A stretch of DNA of 64,000 nucleotides. Origin: Collybiopsis luxurians FD-317 M1. Taxonomy: Eukaryota > Basidiomycota > Agaricomycetes > Agaricales > Omphalotaceae. This document shows positions 37,900 to 49,960 of the stretch, piece after piece (position 1 is the stretch's first letter; every line of letters begins with the position of its first letter). The position numbers were made by a program, and so were the translations under genes. The stretch lies in the NCBI GenBank assembly GCA_000827265.1, contig KN834799.1, positions 184,475 through 248,474 on the forward strand, given 5' to 3'. The notes beneath the pieces are model-generated. The model did no database searches, was not told the DNA's origin, and worked only from the letters and a program-made list of their open reading frames with translations.

Positions 37900-40800
37900 A
37901 TGGCAGCAGGTGGGCAAAGTTCAAGAGTACGTGTCCAGGAGTTTGCCTTGCCTTTTTTGCCGCTGAATTTGTAGTCTAGAGCTCGTAGAGATTCTAAAAA
38001 CTGCCATCCGGGCTCCTACTGGTTCACCATCTGACGGGCTCGGTGGAGATGGGACAGAAAGCAGCACCTCGACCTCAGCTTTTGTTGCGGCTCAGAGATT
38101 GATCACGGCAGAAAAGGAAGGCCACGACTGGGAGATTAACGAAACGGTTATCAACGGCGAGGATCCGGAGGGTTTGCACAATGAACGCGAAACAGGCACT
38201 CCAATCCGTTCTGATTCTAGCGTTTCACAATCTGGCGAAAATGGGGACAGTCATTATACCTATTATCCCCCCAGCTTCCGCACGCGAATTCGCTGGGTTT
38301 TCATGCTGATCGTCTCGTTCTTTAACGAAAAGTTTGATAATCCCCAGACGGAACTTGACTTTCGGAAACTTCGTTGGTATTCGACCAAGGCATGGGCTTT
38401 GTGAGTTTTGTTAACCAGCTATATTTTATTTATTAACGCCTCTTTGTAGTTATGGGTCTTTGTGTTCGTCGGTCCTTTTTTCCCCCTTCTCGAAAAGTGG
38501 CGTTGACGGTTCACCTAGTTTTGGTGCTCAATTGGATTCTCTATCTCGCTCTTAACCGACATAGTACTGTTCAAACTATCTACGGAGAAGTACGCCCTCC
38601 TCTCCCCTCTTCCCTTCAACTAAACTGATTTTATTTTCTCGAAGGTTCTATATGTGCGCACCCCGTCCTACTCCACATCTTCCCCTGCTAACATTATCGT
38701 CATAGTATGGCGGCCTCACACTCCTTACTGTTCCCGTTCCTTTTTTCGTTGCCATAGATATGCCCTTCCGCAGTCCTGTTCTTTTTCACGTATGGGTCAC
38801 CCTCGCGGTGTGGTATTGCGGGATAACGGAAACGGTCGAAATGCGCGTCTGCGGTTTTTTCAATCCATTCCCGGAACCCAACACTTGTTTCGGCAAGGAC
38901 TTTCTCGCAGAGAGTAAGTACGATTTGCCTGCGTTCTTTTTTTGATGACTATTTTCTCATTGGCTTACTGGTACTTTTTATCTGCCTCTTTAGTGTATTA
39001 CACGACGGCCCTCCCAAGTATCATGCTCTTCGTGCTCACGGACAGGTTATACAACGCCGTCCTTCAAGTGGTGCAGCTCGTTCTCCTTCTCGCCCTCGTT
39101 ATCCCGGTCCAAGGCATATACGCTCGCAATGTTGTCAGCTTTGTGAGTCATCCGCTCCGGGGCCTGTCCTACTATAACTCAATGCTGTGCATGCGTATTC
39201 CAGGTTATTTTCTCCATCTTTTCTCAAGGCTTGCATTATAATCGGGAAATGGTAAGCCTTTCTTTTTTTTTCTTACCTGTTCTGTATCAGGTCGCCTTTC
39301 TATTTTTGTTTGAATCGAATTTGACTAAGCAGATCTTTGCTATGCTATGTAGTCAGAGCGGAGATTATACCTCCTCAACGCACAGCTCAAGCTTGCGTAC
39401 AAGGCTCAACAGAAGGCGCAGAATGCGCAATTCAAGGCAAGCCAAGCAAAGAGGCGATTTGCGTCATATATCTTCCATGAAGTTAGGGTGCCGTTAAATA
39501 ACATGGGTGCGTTCAAGCATCGAGCTTTTTTCGTCTTCAATCCTGGGGTGCATGTCGTTGAGACTTTTTTTCTTGCAGTTGTAGCGTTTAACAATTTGAA
39601 TACGCATGAGCTGTTCAGGAATCACATTGCTAAGGATCCAGGGACGTCGGTGGACTTATCGGCGTTGGATGTTAGTCTCGTTACGGTGCAACAGGTGTGT
39701 CTGGATTCTACTGGCATTATGTTCAAACGTACTCATTGCCCATACCCGTTTCTCCTACGTAGGTCCTCAATGATGCTCTTGATCTCGAGAGTACGTCAGA
39801 AGTCCCCCTCACCTCTACATCCGTCTCCTTTTCCTATATCCTAATTTTTTATCCGCAGAAATGGACGCAGGACACTTTGACATCCACCCCCGCCCGTTCA
39901 ACTTGCACGGTGTCATCCGCTCCATATTAGGCCCTATCTCTGTCTCCGCCACTGCCAAAAACCTAGCTGTGCATATCAGCCTTGACGAGAAGATTGATCA
40001 TATTCGGCCTACCCTCTCTCCACCGTCGTCCCCTGGGGCCGGCGGTGCTGGCGGTGTTTATGAATCGGGAACCTGGGTTGTGGGCGATGACGTCCGGTTG
40101 CGACAAATCCTGACGAATCTGGCGTCCAATGCGGTCAAGTTCACACCTGAGGGTGCACCGACTGGGATCACGATTTCTACCAAATTTATTGCGCATCATA
40201 GTTTACCCGCCAGTCGGCATGGCAGTGGTATCGATGGGGTGGGAGGAGATTTGGATGACGGGTTGAATACTGATTTGGAGATGGGCGTGATTGGGGAAGG
40301 GGCAAGGAGAAGAAGGTATAGTGAGGAGAAGAAGGAGGAATCTCGCGATTTACTTTTCTTTCGGTTGGAGGTTTCGGATAGTGGACCTGGAAGTATGTGT
40401 TGATTTTTGTTAATCTGCTGTGGGTGCGCATGTTGACCTATTCGGTTCGGTACAGTCAAACCCTCGGATTTAGTGGACAATCATTTGTTCCAGCCGTTCG
40501 CCCAGGTATGCCTATCCTTTGTTTCGGTGGTTCAGGTCGTGTTGGACGCTGATGACATGACTTTCTTTTCGGGGAATAGACCAAGATTGGAAAGTCTAGG
40601 AAGAACAGTAAGAATTCTGCGTGTCACAAAAAAGATTGATTGTTGAGTGTTAACCGATCTTGTCGCAGGTACTGGACTTGGACTAGCCATTGTACGTCAG
40701 ATCGTCAGTCTCAGCGGGGGTAAACTGGTTAGTTTAGTATTTCCTATCATCGCCTACTCTCGTTCTCAACATGTGGTATGTCGACTCAGGGTGTGCATTC

Positions 40801-41947
40801 TCGGCGAGGCAAGGGAGCTACTTTCTGGATAGAGCTCTTCTACCCACTCGCCACGTCTGCCGTCGTCCGTGAGGCAATGATCAAAGAGCGTCGAGCCTCC
40901 CCATCGTCTTCCCCTCCGCTGATGGCTCCGGGAGGCGTTGAAGTGACGAACTGGCCCTCGATTGCTTTCGCGGAAGATGTCAAGCCTCCGATGTTGAGTG
41001 GGACGGTTTTGCGTCATCCGACTCCGCCCTCGCTACCCCCGATTTTGCCTTCGCCGTCGATTATGACGCAGCATTCCTCACTGGGACCTCCGTCGCTGTT
41101 GAGGTTTGGGAGTGATACGCCGTTGTTGGACAAGAGGTTGAGTACTGATGAGACTGCTGTGGAGGCGGCGCTGGAGAGGGGGCCTCGTGGACGGGAAGGG
41201 ACGGGATTGCCGAGGTCGAACGGTCCGTCGTCCTCCGAGCCCGAGACATCTTCTGTGCCGCTTTTAACCGATACTAATGCCGTTGATGAAGAACAACCCG
41301 AAGGGCCGTTGATAGTTCTTGTAGTGGATGACAATCAGATTACCAGAAGCACTATGGCTCGGTACGTCGTCGGTATTCTCTCTCTTTTCCTTCGTCGGTA
41401 GCTTATCTAGGTACGAATCGTTCCTGACATTCTCCTTGACAGCGCACTTCAAAAACGGGGGTGTGAAGTATACACGGCTCGAGACGGACAAGAGTTTCTG
41501 GATTTGGTGCTTTCGCCGACTGCGAGGAGATACGATCTTATTTCGTTGGACAATGACATGCCCATTCTGACCGGGGAAGATGCGGTGAAGAGGTTGCGGG
41601 AGGTTGGACGGCATGACATTTTCGTAGTCGGTATGTGGGGCACTTGATTTCATGTGCGGTTGGAACAGTGTACTGATAAAGATTATTCTTATCGTTAACA
41701 GGCTTGACTGGCAACGCTCTTACGGATGATCAAAAGCGTTACTTGGACGCGGGTGCGGATGAGGTTTTGATCAAGCCGCTCAATTTCCAGTATGTCCTTT
41801 GTTTCTTTCGTTCTTGGTTTTTTTAATAGGTCGTGTTTCGAAATTCTGATGAATCTTATCTACCGTAGACGGCTCGCGGAGATCTTGGAGATTGCACGAC
41901 AAAAACGGCGAGAGCGACGTGCAGCCGGCGCCGCTACTCAATCATAA
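37900..41947 (+). CDS. Membrane-bound hybrid histidine kinase with receiver domain
   Basis: A two-component sensor. ATG 37900 (MAAGGQSSR) joins over an intron to LVEILKTAIRAPTGSPSDG. An acidic N-terminus is followed by several hydrophobic segments (38400-39250, for example LWVFVFVGPFFPLLE and IGFSISLLTDIVLF), suggesting a multi-helix membrane sensor. The H-box reads FASYIFHEVRVPLNN, with the phospho-accepting His codon at 39476-39478. The ATPase shows LTNLASNAVKFTPEG (N), SDSGPG (G1) and TGLGLAIVRQI (G2). A Ser/Pro-rich linker of about 150 residues leads to the receiver domain: VVDDNQITR, then SLDNDMPILTG with the phospho-accepting Asp at 41549-41551, then IKPL. It ends at TAA 41945-41947. 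No sequence-specific input domain was recognised. Over ten introns; some N-terminal joins are approximate. Confidence 0.9.
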
Positions 41948-42573
41948 CATTGATTTTTAGTCCCAGATCATTCTTCATGGAAGATGGTATTGGGGCTCGT
42001 TACCTTTTTTTTCTTGAGTGTACATATGCACTGTTTCTTGTCTTTCCCGATTGCCCGCACACTCAAGCATTCACGCATTCACGCATTCGTGTTCATGGAC
42101 CTGTAGGGATAGTTGCACTTCATTGATCTTTTCAAGTACAGGGGAGCTCTTGAATGGTTTTAAAAACGTTTTTCTTAATCTGCTTTATCTGGGGTTTTAT
42201 TTAGGTCTATTCGTAATGCTTATACTCTATGTATATGGAGGACTCCATACAAACCTATGTAAAACACGCTACCGGCATGGGGAGGGTTTTTTTTGGTTAC
42301 TTACGAATGGGCTGAATGAAAGGATTTTGAAGTGCTCTGTTTTGTCTTTTCGTATATTTCCTTGCTTTGCGGTCATTCGATATATTGAGCGTTCCGCAAC
42401 TTTCATCTTTTATCGGCAATACACGCAGGGGACGACGGTCGTCGTGGTGGATGATGAGTATGGTTCCTAACTATAGCTCTCAGTCGTTTCACTGATATAT
42501 TACAGCCCGATACTGAATATGAGTTTTGGCGACGCGCATCACTAGTAGCCATTAGACTGATATCGTTCAAAAT
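41948..42573. other. 3' region of the histidine kinase
   Basis: No gene seen. A 150-codon plus-strand frame (42018-42470) begins 70 bases after the kinase stop, has low-complexity composition and no family signal, and is most likely 3' untranslated sequence. Confidence 0.45.
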
Positions 42574-42921
42574 TCAAACCTCCTTCAACCACAGCGCTAA
42601 GCGGTTACAGTTGATTTTTGGCTGCGCCGCAGGCTCACATCTGTTGATGTACTCGGGCATGTAGATGACGTTCTCCAAGACGACTCGCATATTGTTAGCA
42701 TTGGCTCTTGGCGGTGCTGATAGGGCATACTCACACCTGAACTATATCAGTACCAGTTGCCTCTAAGCCTATAAGTTCAATCGAAATCAGAGCATTTAGT
42801 CGGTTTCACGTCCGGAATTCCTTACACTGGGTACTTGACGATCATGAAGGGGCGATAGGCCGCTCAGTGCGGTAATCACCGACAAAGTCAAGATAAGTAG
42901 TCTAATACCAACAGTTTCCAT
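42574..42921 (-). CDS. Candidate small secreted protein
   Basis: Too short for a simple open-frame list. ATG 42921 opens a clear signal peptide (METVGIRLLILTLSVITALS) ending near GLSPLHDRQVPS, where GT donors occur. The final exon reads MRVVLENVIYMPEYINR, then a Cys-containing tail (CEPAAQPKINCNRL) and TGA at 42574-42576. Between them a branch-site-like GCTAAC and several AG acceptors leave two or three possible joins, so the middle of the protein is uncertain (about 75-95 residues in all). It resembles fungal small secreted proteins; no domain was recognised. Confidence 0.45.
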
Positions 42922-43052
42922 TCGTCAGTTATGATGCAATAATTAAGTTAGAATGACTTCAATAATAACCAGTATTTCAAGCAGGTAGAGAGCCCTTTAA
43001 TCAGATCGTGAATAGGAAATGTACGTCGTAAACGGATTCAAACAGAACGATA

Positions 43053-44530
43053 TTACACTTCAGCCGTGACCTTCTTCATTTCAATCGCAACTTCAATATT
43101 GCGTGCAGACTGCAATGCAGTATCATCCTCGGATGCACCCCGAAAATTGACAAGATTCGAAATATTTTTGTTAGCCATTGCTCCGGACCTTTGCTGGGAC
43201 GAGTATTGCGTTGAGGAGGCTGCAAAGGTTGTCTTTTGTGAATCAATGACCCTCTGGCTGATACTTCTTCCCAAGCATGTGTGCAAAATGATGAGGGTTG
43301 GAGCAATGCCCTGTAAGTAATTATTCAGCTAATGAAAACAAGAAATGAGAATTCTTACAGCTATTTCTATCACTGTCGCTGTTAAATTAACAGGAATAGC
43401 AATCGTGTCCTGGCTCCCTTCGATAGCCGCATGTGCAATCAGTGCGATGGGATAAATAATGCCGCATTCTATCCTGTAAAATGGTCAGACATTTTTAAGC
43501 AGCAGATACTGAAGCACATACAGGACCGCAATTATCTGCTTGTATTTCTTATTGATAGAACGGTCTTGACTGAATGATCTGCTCGTCCGCACTCCCATCC
43601 ACCATATACGTCCAGCTGTTGGATAAAATCAAAATACAGCTTGAGATGGGTCATATCATACAACACGAACCGATCATCAATGTAAAAAGCAAATTGAGAG
43701 CGGCATTGGCATAGTAGAATCCAAGATGATAGTTTTCTCCCTTCAACTCCAGTGCAAAGTTTGCATCAATCGCAGTGTTCGAAAATCCTTTTGTCCGCAT
43801 AATGGTCGCTGCGAGACCTTCGGCTATATTGAACATGCTTAGAAAGCTATAAGAAAGGCATTGGCCATTCGAAAGACACATACTATTCAGCACCAGAGAT
43901 GCTAGGATTGGTAACACTATGATCTTGACATTAGATCCCCACACCAAGAACATCCTATGGATCTGGGTTCATACGAGTTAATTCTGAGTTCTATGTTTTT
44001 ATCTCGGCGTCTTATATGCCTACTTACAAGAACAGAGTCCGCAATGACGCTATATTGGTAGGTTAGAAACAGACTTGAGGCAACATAAGGGGACATTCGC
44101 AATCCCTTACTTTGCAAGTATCATACAGGTATAGGCTAAGCCTCTTGATAAAAACAGAGCAAGTAAAAATCAGCAAGAAAATGGTAATAATGAGAATTCT
44201 TACACCATGACCGTTTCTCTTTCACTCTTCTGGACAAATTTCAGCAACGGGGTAGGATCTTGGGTAAGCAATGTAGTATATATTTGAACCAAGTCATCAA
44301 GACCACTTGACGCATTGATAAGTCCTCCCAATGAGGAAATAAAAAACAGAGAAATCGTCCAAGTAAGGTGCAGCTTGCGACGGCCAATATTATGGTTTTT
44401 GTAAAGAAGATAGCAAGATAACCCGAAGACGAGAACGTAGAAACCTAGGAAAGCATCAATGACAAGGATCGCCAAAGGACAACAGCTGCGCGTTACCAAA
44501 GAGAGCAATTGCTAGCTGTCAAATGTAGTA
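43053..44530 (-). CDS. Multi-helix fungal membrane protein of unknown function
   Basis: A seven-helix-type protein common in Agaricomycetes. Exons from the 5' end give LVIDAFLGFYVLVFGLSC with YLLYKNHNIGRRKLHLTW (44300-44480), then ISLFFISSLGGLINASSG and an amphipathic stretch ending ERETVM. A short exon near 44105-44130 follows, then SNVKIIVLPILASLVLNSM (43880-43950) and YYANAALNLLFTLMIG (43670-43730). Further helices lie near 43360-43600, and a hydrophilic tail ends at 43053 (ARNIEVAIEMKKVTAEV). The pattern of short exons between helices fits the family. The first exon is open upstream without a good ATG, so the true start is not placed. Function is unknown; it acts in a membrane. Confidence 0.65.
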
Positions 44531-45730
44531 TGGGCAACGAGAAGTACCAGACAAGTTGAGCACACGCTTACTGAAAAACTGATAATTGGGCCCAAAACTG
44601 CAATTTGCACGGAAAATATTGCGGATTTTGCGAATGTGTTCGACATACTGCCGGCGAATGCAACAGAAGCCCTTCAACACATGCGTTGCTTTATACTGTC
44701 GGAATATTAACTTCGCTCTAGAGATCAATTGATGGTGATTGCCAGACTGTCCGGCTCTGCACCCACGCACTAGTACCGCCCCCTGACCCCGGCTGTCGTC
44801 GACAGCTCGTCGATTGTCACTCCCCTCCGCCTTGTAGTCGCCACTACGCTTCACAGCCCAGATTTTGCCATCTGTCAATAGTACCTGAAGCTTGCTTTAA
44901 TTTTGTATGTACGTTTTTTGAACCTATAGGGAGATGTCCATGAACACACTCCGATTTGTCTTCTGAAGCATTGCCTTTGGTACCGGTGCCTAGATCTTGC
45001 CCGATGCTTTCTCAGAGTAATTGACTCCGACATGCCCTCTGAGTACTTGTTGGATTTAAGCTTCGCACAAATGATGATAATTTTTGACCTGGGCCTTGGT
45101 CAAACATATCATTTGAAAACAAGGTGGAACAACCAGTGGCCCACTCGTACGTTTGAGCGCAGATGCATTGGTATACCTTTTTTGAGCATATTGGTTTTGG
45201 TTTCATATCGGACGGCAGTATAATTCTACGATAGGCATATGTCCACTAAACCGTTCATCCATCAATCAATGACAGCGAAATGCTAACAAGGAGGGAGAAT
45301 GTGCAGGTGTGTGGCCGATGATTAGATTTGTGACTAGTACAACAATCACAGCAGATGACATGCCACATCAGCAAAAAGGTCCGTTAATCGTAGGAGGGGC
45401 CATAGTAGGCAAACCTGTTTCATTAATTGCGGCGTCGGTCACTTCTCGGCCGCCCGCAAGAAGAGAGCTCTGCGAGGTTTTAATATCTTCGGGAAGACTT
45501 AATAGCTCCATTATTGGTTCTTAAGTATCAGCGCTGAGTATTTTTGATTTATTTATTAATCATAACAATGACAGAATCTCTGTACAACACCGTACATTTG
45601 CGGAATACCGGCCTTTACAACGAAAAAAAGCGTAAAAGGAGAGGAGAACGCCACCTGAGCTTCAGGTGCGCAAATTGCCAGTGAACCAAAGCCATATTTC
45701 AACCAAAAAAAAAAAATCTTAATCTTCCAG
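44531..45730. other. Gene-poor stretch
   Basis: No supported gene. A short perfect hairpin (CACCTGA, loop GCT, TCAGGTG... partly overlapping) lies near 45651-45668 and an A12 run near 45707. Open frames at 44519-44878 (minus), 45032-45223 and 45309-45524 (plus) have no family signal. Confidence 0.4.
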
Positions 45731-46206
45731 CTAAATAGTACACCTTGATCCGCAGCTGATTTGACGTTTACGCCGGAAAAATCGCAAAAATCCCTAAATA
45801 GTCGTGCAATATATCAACGATAAGTAAAGAATTCAACGGGTACTTACGCTGTCACGACCGTTCAGGAAGTCTTCAGCTTCTTTATTGTCGGTAGGGAATG
45901 AAACACTTTCAAATGCAGCGTTGAGATCGCAGAGATGTGCGTACTCTGAAATGACTTACGAGTTCAATGCAGCTCCCTCTTGCAATGGGTCTACTTGACG
46001 CAGATTGCTGTGCAGCGCAAGAGTCTCAACGGCTGTTTGTCAACTTAGCAAGCTTGTTGAACTCACCTATCTCCGAAATTCTCATCAGCTTTGAAAGACA
46101 ATCCAGTCTCAGCACCAGTATCTTTAGAAACTGGACGAGCCAAGACTGATGCTTTGGTGGTGAGAAGTGAGAGAGATAGAACCTTGAGTATGGACGGGAC
46201 TTTCAT
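45731..46206 (-). CDS. Small secreted protein, four exons, about 102 residues
   Basis: Found only by splicing. Exons 46206-46067, 46007-45960, 45905-45848 and 45793-45731 total 309 bases with no frame conflict. All three introns (59, 54 and 54 bases) have GTGAGT/GTAAGT donors and AG acceptors. The protein begins with a signal peptide (MKVPSILKVLSLSLLTTKAS, cleavage near VLA), then a polar acidic region (VSKDTGAETGLSFKADENFG, then VDPLQEGAALNS and FPTDNKEAEDF), and ends basic and Cys-containing (GFLRFFRRKRQISCGSRCTI). No domain was recognised. A decayed relative lies at 47899-48085. Possible role as a secreted effector or peptide is only inference. Confidence 0.65.
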
Positions 46207-47898
46207 ACTTTCTGCTAGGGCATCTCGCATCTTCGCTTTGTCTTTTAAGTACAGCAGGAAAACCGTGTAATCAGAAATCGAAGCAGATTCAGCTCGGCGG
46301 AGTTTCCATGCCTTCGATGACCAAATCCTCGACAGCTCTTAGGCCGCCCATGACTTTTGACCGCGAATCCGAATATCACCAAAACCGCAAGAAATGATGT
46401 TACCTTGGCAAAGATGCCGTACCATGTTCCTGGCCTAAAAAGGACAGCTGTCCTTCCTGAATCGGATACCCCTTCGCAATCATGCCATATATCTGACAAC
46501 TCGTCCTCGACGAGTTATAACGAGCGCTGATGAGTAAAAGTATATCGAACGCTCCAAGAATCGTTGTCGAGTACAGAGAGCTCTCCCATCGTGAGAGTTA
46601 CCTTTTCTGAAAAAATGGATACTCTTCGGCTTTCCCCGGGATACTTTGGGTGATCCGAAGGAATTACCCATCGACGCCGTTCATGCAATCCAGAATGTCC
46701 TTGATGTTTCCTATGTAGTCTTCGATCATCACGCATCGTGTATAGACGTTCCTCGGAGCCTTGCATTCTTGACCGCCTGACTCGTTGAAGGGTTTTTGAG
46801 AGCCCCGAAAGACGAGGAGATCAAGTCAAGCGTATGCTTCTGCCGATATCGATCCGATATTCGAGATGAGGTGGCACAATGACTGAACCGTAAGCACTGA
46901 GCATTAATATTTCGTGCCAGATTCTGCTATGTACAACGACTTGCTTTGATAATCAATCACAAGAATAACAAATAACACATATCAGATTACACCTGTGACT
47001 GAGTAAGGAAATTTGATAACTGACATGGAAAAAGTCGGTTGATAGTAAAGCCAATTATTTAGAAGACATTGTTAAGGGTAGTGAACCTAATAACGATTAT
47101 GCACTTCCCTGTAACCATTTTCTAAGCGGCAGCTGGCCTCTTGAAACAGGGCCTTCCGGTGGCTTTCTGATAATCACTCGAGTAATGTTGTGGAAATGAC
47201 CGAATCAGAGCTCATATTTCATGACGACCATAGCGCCACTTCTTCACTCCCGATAACCGGCGCCCTGAGAATAGATATTAAACGTCATTTCTATTTATTT
47301 GTCCGACTACTTACTGGCAGACAATTGACTGTGGGCCCCATCTGCCGCTTGCCTGACCATTTGATGAAAAGAAAAAAAAAATCAGACAAACGAAAGCTAG
47401 ATAAGGAAGACTTCTTCTCATATCTTAAATCTTTAGATTCTCCACTAGTCGCACTGAATGAATATGTGGCCTGGCCTCTGATCAGAGGGAAAAAGAGCAG
47501 TCCGCCGGGAGGTTTTGATTCTTGATTTGATTCTAGAATAGCTCACTATATGTAAGTAGTTATTAGTGCACTGAATTACTGATGTCTCTTTCTTCGTGGA
47601 AGAATATTTTTAGCAAAAACGACGGATCGCTTGCAAGTACTCCTCCATTTCATTCCGGCTCTATAGAGGTGCATTTCAATTTCCAAGCTATAGTTGATTC
47701 CATGTTTGCTTGGGAACAACATCATAGGCCCCAAGTATTTGTGTGGTAACTTGCAAGTCAAAAATGCCGGTTATATTGACACTGGCACTATCGCCAGGAA
47801 AGGCTTAAGCATCCTTATCATCCATCTTGCATCAATCGGGAATGGTATAATACTTCCACATGCGAAATCTCCCACACTAAGTATACGAGCGACACACG
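46207..47898. other. Unassigned stretch with coding-like fragments
   Basis: On the minus strand around 46670-46800 a frame reads DLLVFRGSQKPFNESG and VMIEDYIGNIKDILDCMNG and could be part of a gene, but no start or family was found. A 111-codon plus-strand frame (47190-47525, with LDKEDFFSYLKSLDSPLVAL) is likewise unassigned. Confidence 0.35.
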
Positions 47899-48085
47899 AG
47901 TTCGCACTCCTCTCTTGTGATGGGTCTCCTTGATCTAAAATCGATGAGAATTTTGTCAACTCACCTATCATCCGTACCCTCATCAGAATTGAAACATAAT
48001 CGAGTCTCAGTTCTGTTATGATCACTGGACCGAACTAGTGCCCGTGTAGTGAGAAGAGAGCAAAAACTTTCAACTTTGACTAGAG
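47899..48085 (-). pseudogene. Decayed relative of the small secreted gene at 45731-46206
   Basis: The minus strand aligns with the first two exons of the secreted gene: SLLTTRALVRSSD matches SLLTTKASVLARPVSKD, and CFNSDEGTDD matches SFKADENFGD, followed by the same GTGAGTT donor. A stretch ending CGAACTC aligns with the end of exon 2, but its donor is GTGTGT instead of GTAAGT. The start ATG has been lost and no later exons are recognised. Confidence 0.55.
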
Positions 48086-49530
48086 TTAAGTTCAGTTATA
48101 ATCAGGGTTTAGAGAAGAGCGGGCTTGGGCCTCGGCGGCCTCTGCAAAGCCAATTGAAGCCGCAGACTAATAAGATCCCACCCTCAAACGATTGTCTTCA
48201 GCTACGTCGAAAACTTGTCGCTGCTTTTTCTATGGGCCCTTCATATAGCCTAAAATGGCCAGGTCTTTAGCCAGGAACGGGTCCACTTGTGATCCAGAGT
48301 CTGATCCAGAATGTATTGACGTTCTACTGACCTGCCCAGTTCCAAAATCAAGAAACTACGAATACTTTTACAGTGACTCTGATCGGTACAGAACTGGTCC
48401 GGAATGAGGTACAGTGATAAGTAAAACAGTAATCAATCATTATACCATCAATACAAGCCGAGTAAATGATGCACTGTAAATTTTTGGTAGATCTAGATTC
48501 AAACGAGCCTCGCGATGTTGTTTGAAGACTTAAAGACCATAGAATATTTGCTGTGTAAAGTGTGAGGTATGAGATGTCTGGCATGATCGATGCCCACGGC
48601 ACTTAGAAAAGTTACGACCACTTATATGACGGCAAATACTTGGATGACCGACTAGTGACTACCATATATGAGAAGGATCAATGCAGGGGTATTGGGGCAA
48701 CTGATTATCCCGAAGTGCCTTTGAAAGTACTCAAGGGACCGATGGGACCTAAAAGGTATCTGTGTAAGATGTCGATGAGGACCCAATCTCTATTGCGACG
48801 GCAAAGAGCAAGCGCAGTCTGTTCTCCATCTGAAGTCAAAATCCAAGCGTCACTCTTGTAGCTCTGACTAAATGAATAATAATCTTTTCAGTGTTCTCCT
48901 TGAGCCGGTCTGAAGCCGAATAGAAACGGCCATTTTCGGCAAATCTCGGATCGGTTGTGGCTTCGCTCCGGATTAGTAATCGGGGTCTTTTAACACCTAA
49001 ATTAACCATTTTACGAACTCGTTGCTCAAAGGGCAGCTTTCTCCCTTACTTCGTGGCACTGCCAAAATAGTGGAGGACACGAGGACATCTCTGCCGGACT
49101 CAGATAGTCGGCCGAGTTTGCGACAAGGTTCGACTTTGAATTCTACTTTTTTTCGAAGGTTGTATTTTACTTGATGGGTTTCTACTGCGTCTTGAACGCA
49201 GCTCTACATTTTCAGTGCTCCCAGCATGTGTTACTAACATTTACGGTTGAATTTTATGTAGATATAGACGTCCAGCTGGCTGGCCACTTCGACGCGAGAC
49301 TTCCTGTCTAACTCGCTCGTTCAATAGCCTATCAATCTCCTCTCTATTTCTGCTTCAGTAACTTGGCTCTTCTTCTTATCTTCGACAAAGGTAATGAGCA
49401 GCTGGAGCTAGCATGCGGAGCTGATTCTCAATAAACAAGATCAAACCTTGTGCCTCAAAACTTTGAAGCATACGGCTCGAAGCACCGTCGATACAAGGTG
49501 ATTTGCACCTTCGGCTCACCAGCTGAGATG
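48086..49530. other. Gene-free stretch
   Basis: I see no gene or repeat here. A 73-codon frame at 48640-48861 has no family signal. Confidence 0.45.
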
Positions 49531-49960
49531 ACAGGCATATCGATGGGGAGGACCTGAATTTATGTTCGGAAATGGCTTGAAGGAAAGGAATGGGGATAAG
49601 AAGGAGACCCTGAAGTCGTCCAAGGACCTGCTTGCGCTGAGACTGGAGGTCTCGGGCAGTAGACCCGGATACATGAATGCAGTTCTGTTCGCGTCTTTAA
49701 ATCTAATGAGCAGTAATCTCCACAATACTTACGAGTCATGGAGTCGTGCGACACACTTATGAGGCCCCAGACTTAAGAAGCCTAGTAGAAAGGCTGGATG
49801 CCATTCGTGGAAATCTGATTGCGTGGCCAATGAGATTGGATCTTATTTCGTTGGATCTGCTGAGAGAGTATGCAGTGGAGAGCTGGGACAAGCTGTTCGA
49901 CATTTGGTGGGTGCAACAGATTTCTGTTTGGCCGTAACACAAATCGTCTCTTTTGTTATC
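49531..49960 (+). pseudogene. Degenerate fragment of a hybrid histidine kinase
   Basis: Several short stretches line up, in order, with the kinase at 37900-41947. Near 49540 CATATCGATGGGG corresponds to the kinase GIDGVGGD region. DKKETLKSSKDLLALRLEVS at 49590-49655 matches its SEEKKEESRDLLFFRLEVS before the G1 box. TYEAPDLRSLVERL, followed by LDLISLD near 49840-49857, matches the receiver VYTARDGQEFLDLV and YDLISLD, including 17 identical bases (GATCTTATTTCGTTGGA). The G2 box and receiver N-terminus are missing and frames differ, so it is a dead partial copy. Confidence 0.45.

Noticed and set aside
42018..42470. 150-codon plus-strand open frame after the histidine kinase
   Set aside because: It begins within the likely 3' untranslated region, has biased composition and no recognisable domain.
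44519..44878. 119-codon minus-strand open frame
   Set aside because: No family signal, and it overlaps the expected 5' exon region of the membrane protein in another frame.
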